Assembly (NCBI GenBank): GCA_016288005.1
Contig: JAEEXY010000001.1
Location: forward strand, 1 to 64,000
DNA length: 64,000 bases
Direction: 5' to 3'
Origin: Lachnospiraceae bacterium
Lineage (GTDB): Bacteria > Bacillota > Clostridia > Lachnospirales > Lachnospiraceae
Of this stretch, positions 50,949 to 58,838 are shown in pieces (position 1 is the stretch's first letter; each line of letters starts with the position of its first letter). Below the pieces are notes generated by a model, which was not told the origin of the DNA, did no database searches, and saw only the letters and a program-made list of their open reading frames with translations. Both the position numbers and the translations under genes were made by a program.

Positions 50949-51177
50949 TGTTCAATTTCAGAGGTCTTATCAGGAGTGCTACTACGATACCAACAAGGCA
51001 TGGGTCGTATACAATGACTGCAAATACATCGACGGACTTACCGCTACGAACATCAATTACTATCTGACTAAGGACAAGCAGTGCGTACTGACCTTTGCGC
51101 CCTATACGATCGGCAACGGCGGACAGGCGTGCGAGCTCGTCATCGACCTTAATAATTACGGAGAAAGCATATTATGA
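50949..51177 (+). pseudogene. Broken short gene at the head of the CvpA/ExbB-like operon
   Basis: AAGGAG (about 50931-50936) and ATG 50949 begin a frame (MFNFRGLIRS). The protein-like sequence continues in the +1 frame from about 50,970 to the stop at 51175-51177 (CYYDTNKAWVVYNDCKYIDG, then CVLTFAPYTIGNGGQACELV). That second frame has a stop just upstream of the ATG and no start of its own. The end overlaps the CvpA start as ATGA, as an intact operon gene would. A one-base indel, an internal deletion or a programmed frameshift would each explain it. The C-terminal part weakly recalls RsiV/DUF3298-type beta domains; the function is unknown. Confidence 0.6.
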
Positions 51178-51878
51178 ATATTACCGCATTAGTTGCATTA
51201 CTGATAGTCATCGCGCTGACCGTGATCGGATACATCCGCGGACTGATCAAGTCCGTATGGCATTTTGCCGGAGCCATCATCGTTATCGCGCTGACCCTGA
51301 TGCTCGCGCCCACGGTCGCGAAAGCGCTCAACAGCAACGAGAGCATCAGATCGAAGGTATATGAGAAGGTTAAGGAAACAGTTAAGCTTCCCGAGGGCGG
51401 CATCGTCAATCAGGACAAGATCGACGGGACCATCGAGGACCTTAACCTGCCTTCGCAGATCGAGGAAATGTTCAAAAAGTATATCAATGAGAACAGCGAC
51501 GGCGTAAAGCGCGCGCAGGAGGACATGGTCGAGGCATTCTATGACAAGACCACGACCACTGTGATCACGGGTATCGCGTATGTAGCGACACTGATAGGCG
51601 TGATCATCCTTTCCGCGCTGGCGGTATGGCTGCTGGATAAGTTCTCAAAGCTGCCTGGACTCAATGCCGTCAACAAAGTCGGAGGCCTGATCTTCGGCCT
51701 GCTCGAGGGTGTCATCATCGTATGGGCCTTCTGCGGTTTTGTTTCGGTGTTCGGTGCTACCGAGACCGGAGCGAAGATCATTGCGGATATACAGGACAAC
51801 GCGGTGCTTAAGTATTTCTACGAGCACAACCTTATCTCGACCGTAATCTCAGCAAAGCTGATGCTTTCGGGCAAATAA
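51174..51878 (+). CDS. CvpA-family membrane protein
   Basis: The 234-residue protein has four membrane helices. The opening IGYIRGLIKSVWHFAG and the C-terminal helices (VGGLIFGLLEGVIIVWAFCG) are CvpA-type. A soluble loop (about 60-120) between helices 2 and 3 is longer than usual. CvpA proteins have an incompletely understood role in the envelope (colicin V export, envelope homeostasis). Here the gene leads a run of envelope-related genes and overlaps the broken gene upstream by 4 nt. Confidence 0.82.
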   Translation: MNITALVALLIVIALTVIGYIRGLIKSVWHFAGAIIVIALTLMLAPTVAKALNSNESIRSKVYEKVKETVKLPEGGIVNQDKIDGTIEDLNLPSQIEEMFKKYINENSDGVKRAQEDMVEAFYDKTTTTVITGIAYVATLIGVIILSALAVWLLDKFSKLPGLNAVNKVGGLIFGLLEGVIIVWAFCGFVSVFGATETGAKIIADIQDNAVLKYFYEHNLISTVISAKLMLSGK

Positions 51879-51890
51879 AGGAGGCTTTCC

Positions 51891-52709
51891 TTGATCAGAT
51901 CCGATATCTTGAACGATTCGCCGCTGCGTAAAAAAACGGAGGAGCGCGGCTGCTTCTCGGTCTATGAATATGAGCACGACGTCTCGGTAAACGAGTACAG
52001 CGCGATGATGGCATATTTTGCTTCGCAGATGAATGTCAGAAAGCGTCAGGTAGTCGCAAAGCTCGAGAACTCCGCCGTTATCCTGCAGGCGGGCACCATG
52101 CAGATGATGATGGGCGCCGTGGAATCGACCACCGACCTAAAGGGCGCCGGCGATTTCTTCAAAAAGGTCGTCGGGAGCACGGTGACCGGCGAAACGGCCA
52201 TCAAGCCGCGATATTCCGGCACGGGCGCCGTCGTCATGGAGCCTACCTACAGATACGTGATCCTTGAGGATCTGGCGGAGTGGGGCGGCAAGCTCATAAT
52301 AGAGGACGGGATGTTCATGGCATGTGAGGACACCATAGAGCTGTCCGTAGCGGCCAGAAATACCGTTTCCTCGGCTTTGCTCGGAGGAGAAGGCCTGTTT
52401 AACACCAGACTCGCTGGAAAGGGCATTGTGGCTCTCGAGAGCCGTGTACCGCGCGAGGAGCTGATAACGGTCGAGCTGAAGGACGACGTCTTAAAGATCG
52501 ACGGCAGCATGGCTGTCGCGTGGTCGGACGGACTGAAGTTCACAGTTGAGAGGACCACAAAGACGCTGATCGGTTCCGCCGTTTCAAAAGAAGGTCTGGT
52601 CAATGTTTACAGAGGCACGGGACGTGTGCTCGTTGCTCCCGTAGACAGCATGATGTGGGATCCTTCCGTTTTGCTGCCGACCAAGGCACCGACAAAGGGT
52701 AAAGGCTGA
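51891..52709 (+). CDS. AIM24-family protein
   Basis: The 272-residue protein is rich in beta-strands and matches the AIM24 family: ENSAVILQAGTMQMMMGAV, LAEWGGKLIIEDGMFMACED, LLGGEGLFNTRLAGKGIVAL. The last motif is a hallmark. AIM24-type proteins have a tryptophan-attenuator-protein-like fold; their bacterial role is unknown. The start is TTG 51891 after AAAGGAGG. No signal peptide is visible, so it is probably cytosolic and may work at the inner face of the complex encoded around it. Confidence 0.85.
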   Translation: MIRSDILNDSPLRKKTEERGCFSVYEYEHDVSVNEYSAMMAYFASQMNVRKRQVVAKLENSAVILQAGTMQMMMGAVESTTDLKGAGDFFKKVVGSTVTGETAIKPRYSGTGAVVMEPTYRYVILEDLAEWGGKLIIEDGMFMACEDTIELSVAARNTVSSALLGGEGLFNTRLAGKGIVALESRVPREELITVELKDDVLKIDGSMAVAWSDGLKFTVERTTKTLIGSAVSKEGLVNVYRGTGRVLVAPVDSMMWDPSVLLPTKAPTKGKG

Positions 52710-52733
52710 TCAAAGAACACATAGGAGAAGGTT

Positions 52734-53297
52734 ATGAAAGCTATTTTTGAGCTGTGCTTCGGAGATGTTTCGAGCATCATATTTAACGTTATAATCATTT
52801 TTGCGGGTGTAGTGATCATCCTGCGCCTGGCATCGAGGAAAAAGGAGCTGGAGGCTGGACTCAACCAGATCCGCAAGACCTTTGAGCTCAAGCACAGAAA
52901 GTACACCATCGACTCGGAAGGACTGCCGACGATCTCGTCGGATTCGGGCTATATCGACGAGGAGGATGTGCTGGCCCAGAAGCGCCGCTTTGAGGAGCAG
53001 TGCGCAGGAGTTGACACGCTGGTGCAGCTGATCCCCGTATTCCCTTCGCTGGGTATTTTGGGAACCGTTGTGGGACTCATGATGCAGATCAGCGCCGAGG
53101 GTATCGACGGCATGACGGGCGCGATCGCCACGGCTCTATCATCCACGCTCTTTGCGCTCATCATGACCATTATTCTGAAGGCATACACCGCGCTCAAGGT
53201 GTCGAGGATCATCAACGAGACCGAGATCGAGTTTGCCGACAATGACAGATATCATCAGGAGTTTATCGAGCTTCGCAAACAGCATACAAAGGCGTGA
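52734..53297 (+). CDS. MotA/TolQ/ExbB-type proton channel subunit
   Basis: The 187-residue protein has three membrane helices (about 12-32, 93-117, 128-152) and the family signature in LIPVFPSLGILGTVVGLMMQI followed by GAIATALSSTLFALIMTII. This is the TolQ/ExbB channel core, with a soluble helical insert after helix 1. In known systems five such subunits surround two ExbD/TolR/MotB-type subunits and convert proton flow to mechanical work. The next gene encodes such a partner, only 4 nt downstream. No flagellar, TonB or outer-membrane genes are nearby. Confidence 0.86.
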   Translation: MKAIFELCFGDVSSIIFNVIIIFAGVVIILRLASRKKELEAGLNQIRKTFELKHRKYTIDSEGLPTISSDSGYIDEEDVLAQKRRFEEQCAGVDTLVQLIPVFPSLGILGTVVGLMMQISAEGIDGMTGAIATALSSTLFALIMTIILKAYTALKVSRIINETEIEFADNDRYHQEFIELRKQHTKA

Positions 53298-53301
53298 ACA
53301 T

Positions 53302-53859
53302 ATGAGAAATAAACATTCCAGAACAGATTTTGTCATAGACCTGACGTCTCTGCTCGATGTCATCTTTATCGTGCTGCTGATCGTTATGTGCGGACAGAAG
53401 CTCCTTTCGGACGATACAAAAGAAGCGGCAGCCAAAGCGGAAGAGATGATGGAAGCAGCGGATGAGAGCCTCAGGGAGTCGGACGCGCTGCAGGAGTATT
53501 ACCGCCGGCATTCGGAGGCATTTGAGAATACCGAGAAATATGTGAGATTCGTCGATGTTGTGGCATATTTTGACTCATCGACGAGGATATCGGACCGAAC
53601 GGTCATCATAACCGCAGGCATAGATGACGGCACCGAGCTGGTCAAGATCCCCGTTACCGCTGCCAAAGAGCAGGAGGGCTACGCCGAGCTTCAGAAATAT
53701 CTGACCGGCATCATCGAGGAGGCGACGGACGGCGCATCCGTTCCGGTTATCCTGTCGCTGAACCGCGGTGACGAGAGCATCCTCTACAGGGATGAGACCG
53801 CCATTTCCAACATATTCGAGTATTTAGAGTCGCAGTACGACAACGTATTTACAAGGTGA
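53302..53859 (+). CDS. ExbD/TolR-type channel partner
   Basis: The 185-residue protein has a short cytosolic start and one membrane helix with the ExbD/TolR hallmark: DLTSLLDVIFIVLLIVM, where Asp19 matches the proton-carrying Asp of ExbD/TolR/MotB. A charged coiled-coil segment (about 38-75) and an outer domain with TolR-like strands (about 85-180, ending EYLESQYDN) follow. The coiled coil between helix and domain is longer than in ExbD. ATG 53302 lies 4 nt after the upstream stop. With the preceding gene it gives a minimal ion-driven motor module. Confidence 0.83.
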   Translation: MRNKHSRTDFVIDLTSLLDVIFIVLLIVMCGQKLLSDDTKEAAAKAEEMMEAADESLRESDALQEYYRRHSEAFENTEKYVRFVDVVAYFDSSTRISDRTVIITAGIDDGTELVKIPVTAAKEQEGYAELQKYLTGIIEEATDGASVPVILSLNRGDESILYRDETAISNIFEYLESQYDNVFTR

Positions 53860-53866
53860 GTCATCT

Positions 53867-54364
53867 ATGAACAAAGCACTTATCGCACTTATCATCCTGA
53901 TCGTGATACTGGCGCTGCTGATCTATGTCAGCGTCAAAAATCCCTCGAAGAACCCGCTTACGAGGCTGATCAGGATAATTTTATTCCTGGGGCTGGTGAT
54001 CGCGATAGTCATCATCGCGGTGAGACAGTATGGGCCAAACGGTAAGAATCCTATTTTCTCAGAAGCCGGCAGGGGCGAGAACGAGGGACAGGATGACAAA
54101 CAGACCTCACCCGGGACCAGTGCCGACAACAGCGGCACGGTATATGTGGAAGTGACAGTAAACGGATTTGAGGTAAGCTTTAACGGCGCTGTCTACGACT
54201 GCAGCTCAGGCTTTGAGACTGCGGACGCCGCGCTGAATGAGATCGCCGATGCGGGCAGGGCATTCAGGCTGATAGACGATTACGCGGTATCGGCGGTCTA
54301 CCATCATGTGCGCGACCTGCTGGCGGGCAGGGGCGCGTCTGTTGAGGAGATTGCGTATGAATAA
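53867..54364 (+). CDS. Two-helix membrane protein with small ExbD-like outer domain
   Basis: The 165-residue protein has two closely spaced hydrophobic helices (about 4-23 and 34-53), a polar linker, and a compact C-terminal domain (about 93-160: VYVEVTVNGFEVSFNGAVYD, then AVYHHVRDLLAGRG). The strand-strand-helix order of that domain resembles the periplasmic domain of ExbD/TolR, but there is no conserved Asp in the helices. I do not recognise a named family. It sits 7 nt after the ExbD-type gene and overlaps the next gene by 8 nt, so it is likely part of the same complex. Confidence 0.72.
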   Translation: MNKALIALIILIVILALLIYVSVKNPSKNPLTRLIRIILFLGLVIAIVIIAVRQYGPNGKNPIFSEAGRGENEGQDDKQTSPGTSADNSGTVYVEVTVNGFEVSFNGAVYDCSSGFETADAALNEIADAGRAFRLIDDYAVSAVYHHVRDLLAGRGASVEEIAYE

Positions 54365-54890
54365 AAAATACGGAATAGCTCTGGCATGCATTCTCTGCGC
54401 TTTTCTGCTCACGGGTTCCATATTCAGGAGCGCAAAGATCATTACCTATAACGGCGAGCCTCTGATCAATCTCGACGAACTGATCCACAGCACCGAGACG
54501 GGGCAGGAGGGGAGCGACAACCAGGGTGCTTATGTTACGCCGATCCCGAAGCCCGGAGTGGGTGAGGACGACCCGAACAACCCCGATCCCGCAAAGCCGG
54601 ATCCCGATACGGACGGCAAATATGTGATCGAGATATATAACAACGAGATACGCTGCGGAGGTTATTCTTTCGCCTATGACAAGGACACTAACTCGCTGAA
54701 GGAGCGCGCCGTACAGGCTCTCGATTCAGCGATCGGCGATGTATCGGACAAGGAGATAGTGTTCGTTTCCGACTATGCCGAGGCGCATACGCTGCGGTTC
54801 ATGGTAGCGTATATCACATCGAAATATCCGGATTCGGCGGTCATTAAGTTCCAGCCCGAATTCGACAAGAACTGGGGGGTGAGCAGATGA
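54357..54890 (+). CDS. Signal-anchored protein with small ExbD-like outer domain
   Basis: The 177-residue protein has one N-terminal hydrophobic segment (about 5-23), an acidic, proline-rich linker (about 50-80) and a C-terminal domain (about 85-170: YVIEIYNNEIRCGGYSFAYD, IVFVSDYAEAHTLRFMVAYI) with a layout similar to that of the preceding protein. No named family is recognised. ATG 54357 follows GAGGAGA and overlaps the upstream stop; the downstream gene overlaps it by 4 nt. Such tight packing argues for a multi-subunit complex. Confidence 0.75.
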   Translation: MNKKYGIALACILCAFLLTGSIFRSAKIITYNGEPLINLDELIHSTETGQEGSDNQGAYVTPIPKPGVGEDDPNNPDPAKPDPDTDGKYVIEIYNNEIRCGGYSFAYDKDTNSLKERAVQALDSAIGDVSDKEIVFVSDYAEAHTLRFMVAYITSKYPDSAVIKFQPEFDKNWGVSR

Positions 54891-55891
54891 ACCGGCTTCT
54901 ACAGAAAGCGGCGGCATTCATGCTGGTGCTGATCATGCTGCTCGGCCTGATGACCACGAACGCGTCGGGATACAGCGGGATAGCTCTCGATGTCGAGGAC
55001 ACGAGGGTCTATCAGAGCATTCCCGCAAACAAGCTCCTGCAGGTATTCCTGATCAACGCGCAGAATGCGCAGAATCTTTACGACGGGCATTACATGGTCG
55101 TTTACGCGACGCTGACCGGCAAAGAAAACAACAATAAAACATTTTATATCAGGGATAACGACAACGCCTTCAGCAGGAGCATCAAATGCACTTCGTCAAA
55201 TGCGCTGAACGCGCTGAACGGGATCGCTATCGGCGCCACTGTCAGGGTATTCGGCAGAGTGGATATATCAAACAACATCTTTTCGACCGATATCACGATG
55301 AAGGCCGATAAGATCGAGACCACAGGCATGACGACCGCCTCGGAGACGGCTTACATGACCGCGAACGGAGTATGGATCAGCAAGATATCCATGCTTAGCA
55401 GAAATATCAAAGGTGAGTTTGCGTACAGGATCCCCGCAGGCTGGGCGACGGTCGAGCATGAGCTGCCTAATGTGCCGGGCTATCAGTACAAGCTGAACGA
55501 CCTGACCGGAGACGGTGTCGCGGAGAGCCTTTTCGTTTTCTATGTGGATGAAAGCTACCTCGAAAAGCCGACGGACATCTCAAACCTTAAGAACGTGCGC
55601 AAGGCGATAGTCGAGGACATTCTCTGCAACAAGCATCTTACGATGTACCAGTCGTTCATCCCGCTGTTTGACAGGGATATCGAGATATCGAAAAAGTCGA
55701 CGGATTACGCGTCGTTTTCGTATTATACAGGCAGCTATACCGAGCGCAACGTGAACAGATACAACCACAGGGTAGAGTTCGCGTTCATCGAAAACGGCAA
55801 AAAAGACGGTGTCTGCGCGATCCTTTATGTCTATAATACCGCGGTCCATAAGGACGAGATCCACCTGATGATGAGGATGCTGGGCGAATAG
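54887..55891 (+). CDS. Secreted protein with OB-fold-like domain
   Basis: The 334-residue protein has a signal peptide (about 1-28, ending TTNASG). A domain at about 40-145 has an OB-fold-like strand order (HYMVVYATLTGKENNNKTFY, then GATVRVFGRVDISNNIF). The C-terminal domain (about 160-330) is mixed alpha/beta with a DLTGDGVAE turn. No anchor or lipobox is present. It is the last gene of the operon and overlaps the preceding one by 4 nt. It may be the extracellular part of the ExbB/ExbD-like assembly. Function unknown. Confidence 0.72.
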   Translation: MNRLLQKAAAFMLVLIMLLGLMTTNASGYSGIALDVEDTRVYQSIPANKLLQVFLINAQNAQNLYDGHYMVVYATLTGKENNNKTFYIRDNDNAFSRSIKCTSSNALNALNGIAIGATVRVFGRVDISNNIFSTDITMKADKIETTGMTTASETAYMTANGVWISKISMLSRNIKGEFAYRIPAGWATVEHELPNVPGYQYKLNDLTGDGVAESLFVFYVDESYLEKPTDISNLKNVRKAIVEDILCNKHLTMYQSFIPLFDRDIEISKKSTDYASFSYYTGSYTERNVNRYNHRVEFAFIENGKKDGVCAILYVYNTAVHKDEIHLMMRMLGE

Positions 55892-55922
55892 TCACACAGA
55901 GGTATATAGATTTAAAAACCGC

Positions 55923-55976
55923 TTGACATCAATATTCATATTTTATAAAATTATACTGTTGTAGATTGATCTACAA
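55923..55976 (+). promoter_or_regulatory. rny promoter with a downstream palindrome
   Basis: TTGACA (55923-55928) and TAAAAT (55946-55951) are 17 bp apart. Immediately after the expected start of transcription lies the perfect 18-bp dyad TTGTAGAT-TG-ATCTACAA (55959-55976), usable as an operator or as a hairpin at the RNA 5' end. Confidence 0.6.
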
Positions 55977-56013
55977 TAACAATTTAATATTTATTTTCAG
56001 GAGGTGCTCCTAA

Positions 56014-57579
56014 ATGGCATATGCAATAGGCGCACTTATTGGACTGGTTGTGGGCATAGTCATCGCAATCATTGCCTGGAACGTTTCGGCGAAAAAAGCC
56101 GTAAGCAACAAGATCCGGGAGGATGAGGCGACTATAGGTTCTGCGGAGAGCAGGGCAAAGGAGATTATCGACGAAGCCAACAAAGCAGCTGAAGCCAGTA
56201 AGCGTGAAGCTCTGGTTGAGGTTAAGGAGGAATCTATCCGCGCTAAGAAGGAACTTGATCGTGAGACCAAGGAACGTAAGGCGGAGGTTCAGCACTACGA
56301 ACAGCGTGTGCTGAAAAAAGAAGAAACTCTTGACCGCAAGATAGAGCAGAATGAAAAGAAAGAAGCCAGGATCGCAGCCAAGGAGCTTGAACTTGATCGC
56401 ATCAGAGAGGAGATCGAAGCCACTCATGAGAAGCAGGTTCAGGAACTTGAGAAGATCTCGGGACTGACCTCCGAACAAGCTAAGGAATATCTTATTAAAA
56501 CTGTTGAAGACGATGTAAAACATGAAACCGCCGTATTGATCAAGGATCTGGAGCAGAAAGCGAAGGAAGAGGCCGACAAAAAGGCCAGGGAGCTTATCAT
56601 CAATGCCATCCAGAAGACGGCAGCCGATCATGTGGCAGAGGCTACGATCACGGTCGTACAGCTGCCCAGCGATGAGATGAAGGGACGCATCATCGGTCGT
56701 GAGGGACGTAATATCCGTACCTTGGAGACCATGACCGGCGTTGACCTGATCATCGATGATACACCCGAGGCTGTTGTTCTTTCGGCATTCGATCCCGTCC
56801 GTCGTGAGATCGCGAGGATCGCGCTCGAGAGACTTATCGTCGATGGCCGTATTCATCCGGCCAGGATCGAGGAAATGGTCGAGAAGGCACAGAAAGAGGT
56901 TGAACAGACCATCCGTGAGGCCGGTGAGTCGGCACTCATCGAGACAGGCGTTCACAATCTCCATCCTGAGCTCGTAAGACTGCTCGGTAAGATGAAGTTC
57001 AGGACCAGTTACGGTCAGAATGCCCTGAAGCATTCGATCGAGGTCGCGCTTCTCGCCGGACATCTTGCAGGTGAGCTCGGACTCGATGTCAGACTTGCAA
57101 AGCGTGCGGGACTTCTGCACGATATCGGTAAGTCGATCGACCAGGAGATGGAAGGCACGCATGTACAGATCGGCGTAGATCTTTGCCGTAAGTATAAGGA
57201 GTCCAACATCGTTATCAATGCCGTTGAGGCACATCACGGCGATGTCGAGTTCCAGTCGCTTATAGCATGCGTTGTACAGGCCGCAGATACCATTTCGGCC
57301 GCACGTCCCGGCGCTAGACGCGAGACGCTTGAGACTTATACCAGCAGATTAAAGCAGTTAGAAGATATTACAAATGGCTTCAAAGGGGTCGAAAAAGCCT
57401 ACGCTATCCAGGCGGGTAGAGAGGTTCGCGTTATGGTCGTTCCCGAACAGGTCAGCGATGACGAGATGGTACTTATGGCTCGTGATATCTCGAAGAAGAT
57501 CGAGGAAGAACTGGAGTATCCCGGCCAGATCAAGGTCAATGTCATCCGCGAGAGCAGGGTAACTGACTACGCAAAATAA
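56014..57579 (+). CDS. rny: Ribonuclease Y
   Basis: The 521-residue endoribonuclease starts with a membrane helix ([18 protein letters not shown]). It continues with a long coiled coil (about 30-190), then a KH RNA-binding domain ([20 protein letters not shown]) and an HD catalytic domain ([11 protein letters not shown] with later HHGD). RNase Y starts mRNA decay in many Firmicutes from the inner membrane face. AGGAGG precedes the ATG. The length and domain order are standard, and a strong terminator follows. Confidence 0.98.
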   Translation: MAYAIGALIGLVVGIVIAIIAWNVSAKKAVSNKIREDEATIGSAESRAKEIIDEANKAAEASKREALVEVKEESIRAKKELDRETKERKAEVQHYEQRVLKKEETLDRKIEQNEKKEARIAAKELELDRIREEIEATHEKQVQELEKISGLTSEQAKEYLIKTVEDDVKHETAVLIKDLEQKAKEEADKKARELIINAIQKTAADHVAEATITVVQLPSDEMKGRIIGREGRNIRTLETMTGVDLIIDDTPEAVVLSAFDPVRREIARIALERLIVDGRIHPARIEEMVEKAQKEVEQTIREAGESALIETGVHNLHPELVRLLGKMKFRTSYGQNALKHSIEVALLAGHLAGELGLDVRLAKRAGLLHDIGKSIDQEMEGTHVQIGVDLCRKYKESNIVINAVEAHHGDVEFQSLIACVVQAADTISAARPGARRETLETYTSRLKQLEDITNGFKGVEKAYAIQAGREVRVMVVPEQVSDDEMVLMARDISKKIEEELEYPGQIKVNVIRESRVTDYAK

Positions 57580-57595
57580 TTAAATTGAAAACAGA

Positions 57596-57627
57596 ACAAG
57601 CCGGTGTCAAAAACACCGGCTTGTTTT
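57596..57627 (+). terminator. Rho-independent terminator after rny
   Basis: ACAAGCCGGTGT pairs perfectly with ACACCGGCTTGT around a 5-nt loop, followed by a T-rich tail. The next ribosome binding site starts directly behind it. Confidence 0.88.
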
Positions 57628-57645
57628 AGAAGGAGGTATCAGCTT

Positions 57646-58692
57646 ATGGGTGAAGAAAAGATCAAAGTAGCATTTTTTGACGCAAAGGAGTACGATATCG
57701 CTTCTTTTAAGGCGGCGGATCCGGAGGAGAAATACGAGGTCACGTTCTACGAGACCAGGCTTTCCAAGGATACCGTTAAGCTCGCGGAAGGCGCGGACGT
57801 GGTATGCGTGTTCGTCAATGATGACGTGAACAGAAAGGTCATCGATAAACTCGTGAAAATGGGTGTAAAGCTTATTGCTTTACGCTGCGCGGGTTATAAT
57901 AATGTTGATGTGGAGTACGCATTCGGAAAGATACATATCGTGCGCGTTCCGGCGTATTCGCCGTATGCCGTCGCGGAGCACGCGATGGCTCTGCTGCTGA
58001 CCTCCGTCAGACGCATCCATAAGGCATATATCAGGACAAAGGACTTTAACTTCAGTCTGAACGGACTGACCGGCTTCGATCTGCACGGAAAAACCGTCGG
58101 TATAGTCGGCACCGGTAAGATCGGCCGCATTTTCATGGATATCTGCCGCGGATTCGGCATGAACATCATCGCGTACGACAAATTCCCGATGAAGGATTCA
58201 GGGATCGATTATGTCGAGCTCGATGAGCTCTGGAAGCGTAGCGACATCATTTCGTTCCATTGCCCTCTGACCGACGAGAACAGACATATGGTCAATGCCG
58301 ACACGATAGCGAAGATGAAAAAGGGCGTTATACTGATCAATACCTCGCGCGGCGCGCTGATCGATTCCGAAGCTCTGGTCGAGGGCATCAAACAGCGCAA
58401 GATAGGCGCGGCCTGCCTCGATGTGTATGAGGAGGAATCGGATGTATTCTTCCATGATTATTCGAATCATATCGTTAACGACGACGTACTGGCACGTCTC
58501 ATCTCGATGCCGAACGTTATCCTGACATCTCACCAGGCGTTCCTTACCGCCGAGGCGCTCGCGAATATCGCCGATACTACATACAAGAATATAGAGGATT
58601 ATCACAGGGACGGATTCTGCGGCAACGAGGTCTGCTACAAATGCAATAAAGTCGCGGACTGCAAGCAGGAGCACAAAGCAAAGTGCTTCTGA
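57646..58692 (+). CDS. ldhA: D-lactate dehydrogenase-type 2-hydroxyacid dehydrogenase with Cys-rich tail
   Basis: The 348-residue protein is a D-2-hydroxyacid dehydrogenase: substrate Arg in ALRCAGYNNVD, NAD motif GIVGTGKIG, the FHCPLTDENRHMVN and LINTSRGALID segments, and the late catalytic His in LTSHQAFLT. The sequence is closest in style to fermentative D-lactate dehydrogenases (pyruvate to D-lactate with NADH). The last 27 residues are unusual, with five cysteines (CGNEVCYKCNKVADC and a final CF), beyond the usual family end. They could bind a metal or act as a redox switch. ATG 57646 follows AAGGAGG. Confidence 0.88.
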   Translation: MGEEKIKVAFFDAKEYDIASFKAADPEEKYEVTFYETRLSKDTVKLAEGADVVCVFVNDDVNRKVIDKLVKMGVKLIALRCAGYNNVDVEYAFGKIHIVRVPAYSPYAVAEHAMALLLTSVRRIHKAYIRTKDFNFSLNGLTGFDLHGKTVGIVGTGKIGRIFMDICRGFGMNIIAYDKFPMKDSGIDYVELDELWKRSDIISFHCPLTDENRHMVNADTIAKMKKGVILINTSRGALIDSEALVEGIKQRKIGAACLDVYEEESDVFFHDYSNHIVNDDVLARLISMPNVILTSHQAFLTAEALANIADTTYKNIEDYHRDGFCGNEVCYKCNKVADCKQEHKAKCF

Positions 58693-58711
58693 TAAATTAA
58701 TCAGAAAACAG

Positions 58712-58740
58712 TTGACACGGCAGATGCGTTTCATTATAAT
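58712..58740 (+). promoter_or_regulatory. Perfect-consensus SigA promoter before the aminotransferase gene
   Basis: TTGACA (58712-58717) and TATAAT (58735-58740) match the consensus exactly with 17 bp between. Transcription should start near 58,747, at the first base pairs of a structured leader. Confidence 0.9.
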
Positions 58741-58749
58741 TCAGCTTAT

Positions 58750-58806
58750 GTGGTTGCGTGGGACGTTCAAATGTCCGCTCGTGAAAGACGGGTAACAGGC
58801 ACCCAC
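58750..58806 (+). promoter_or_regulatory. Candidate compact three-way-junction RNA in the aminotransferase leader
   Basis: Helix P1 pairs 58750-58757 with 58799-58806 (GTGGTTGC with GCACCCAC, one mismatch). P2 is GGACGT/ATGTCC (58761-58766, 58771-58776) with a TCAA loop. P3 is CTCGT/ACGGG (58778-58782, 58788-58792) with a GAAAG loop. The 57-nt element is flanked by the direct repeat TCAGAAAACAG (58701 and 58812). I cannot match it to a known riboswitch or ribozyme class. Confidence 0.45.
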
Positions 58807-58838
58807 ACAATTCAGAAAACAGAAACGAGGAAGTTTAT

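Noticed and set aside
52734-53859. Zorya-type anti-phage system (ZorAB).
   Set aside because: The ExbB-like protein is short, the partner lacks an OmpA/peptidoglycan-binding domain, and no ZorC/D/E-type nuclease or helicase gene follows.
52734-53859. Flagellar stator MotAB.
   Set aside because: Only three membrane helices and no MotB-type OmpA domain; no flagellar genes are in the window.
55984-57237. Long minus-strand reading frame opposite rny.
   Set aside because: Composition reflects the reversed coiled-coil codons of RNase Y; no start signal or domain is seen.
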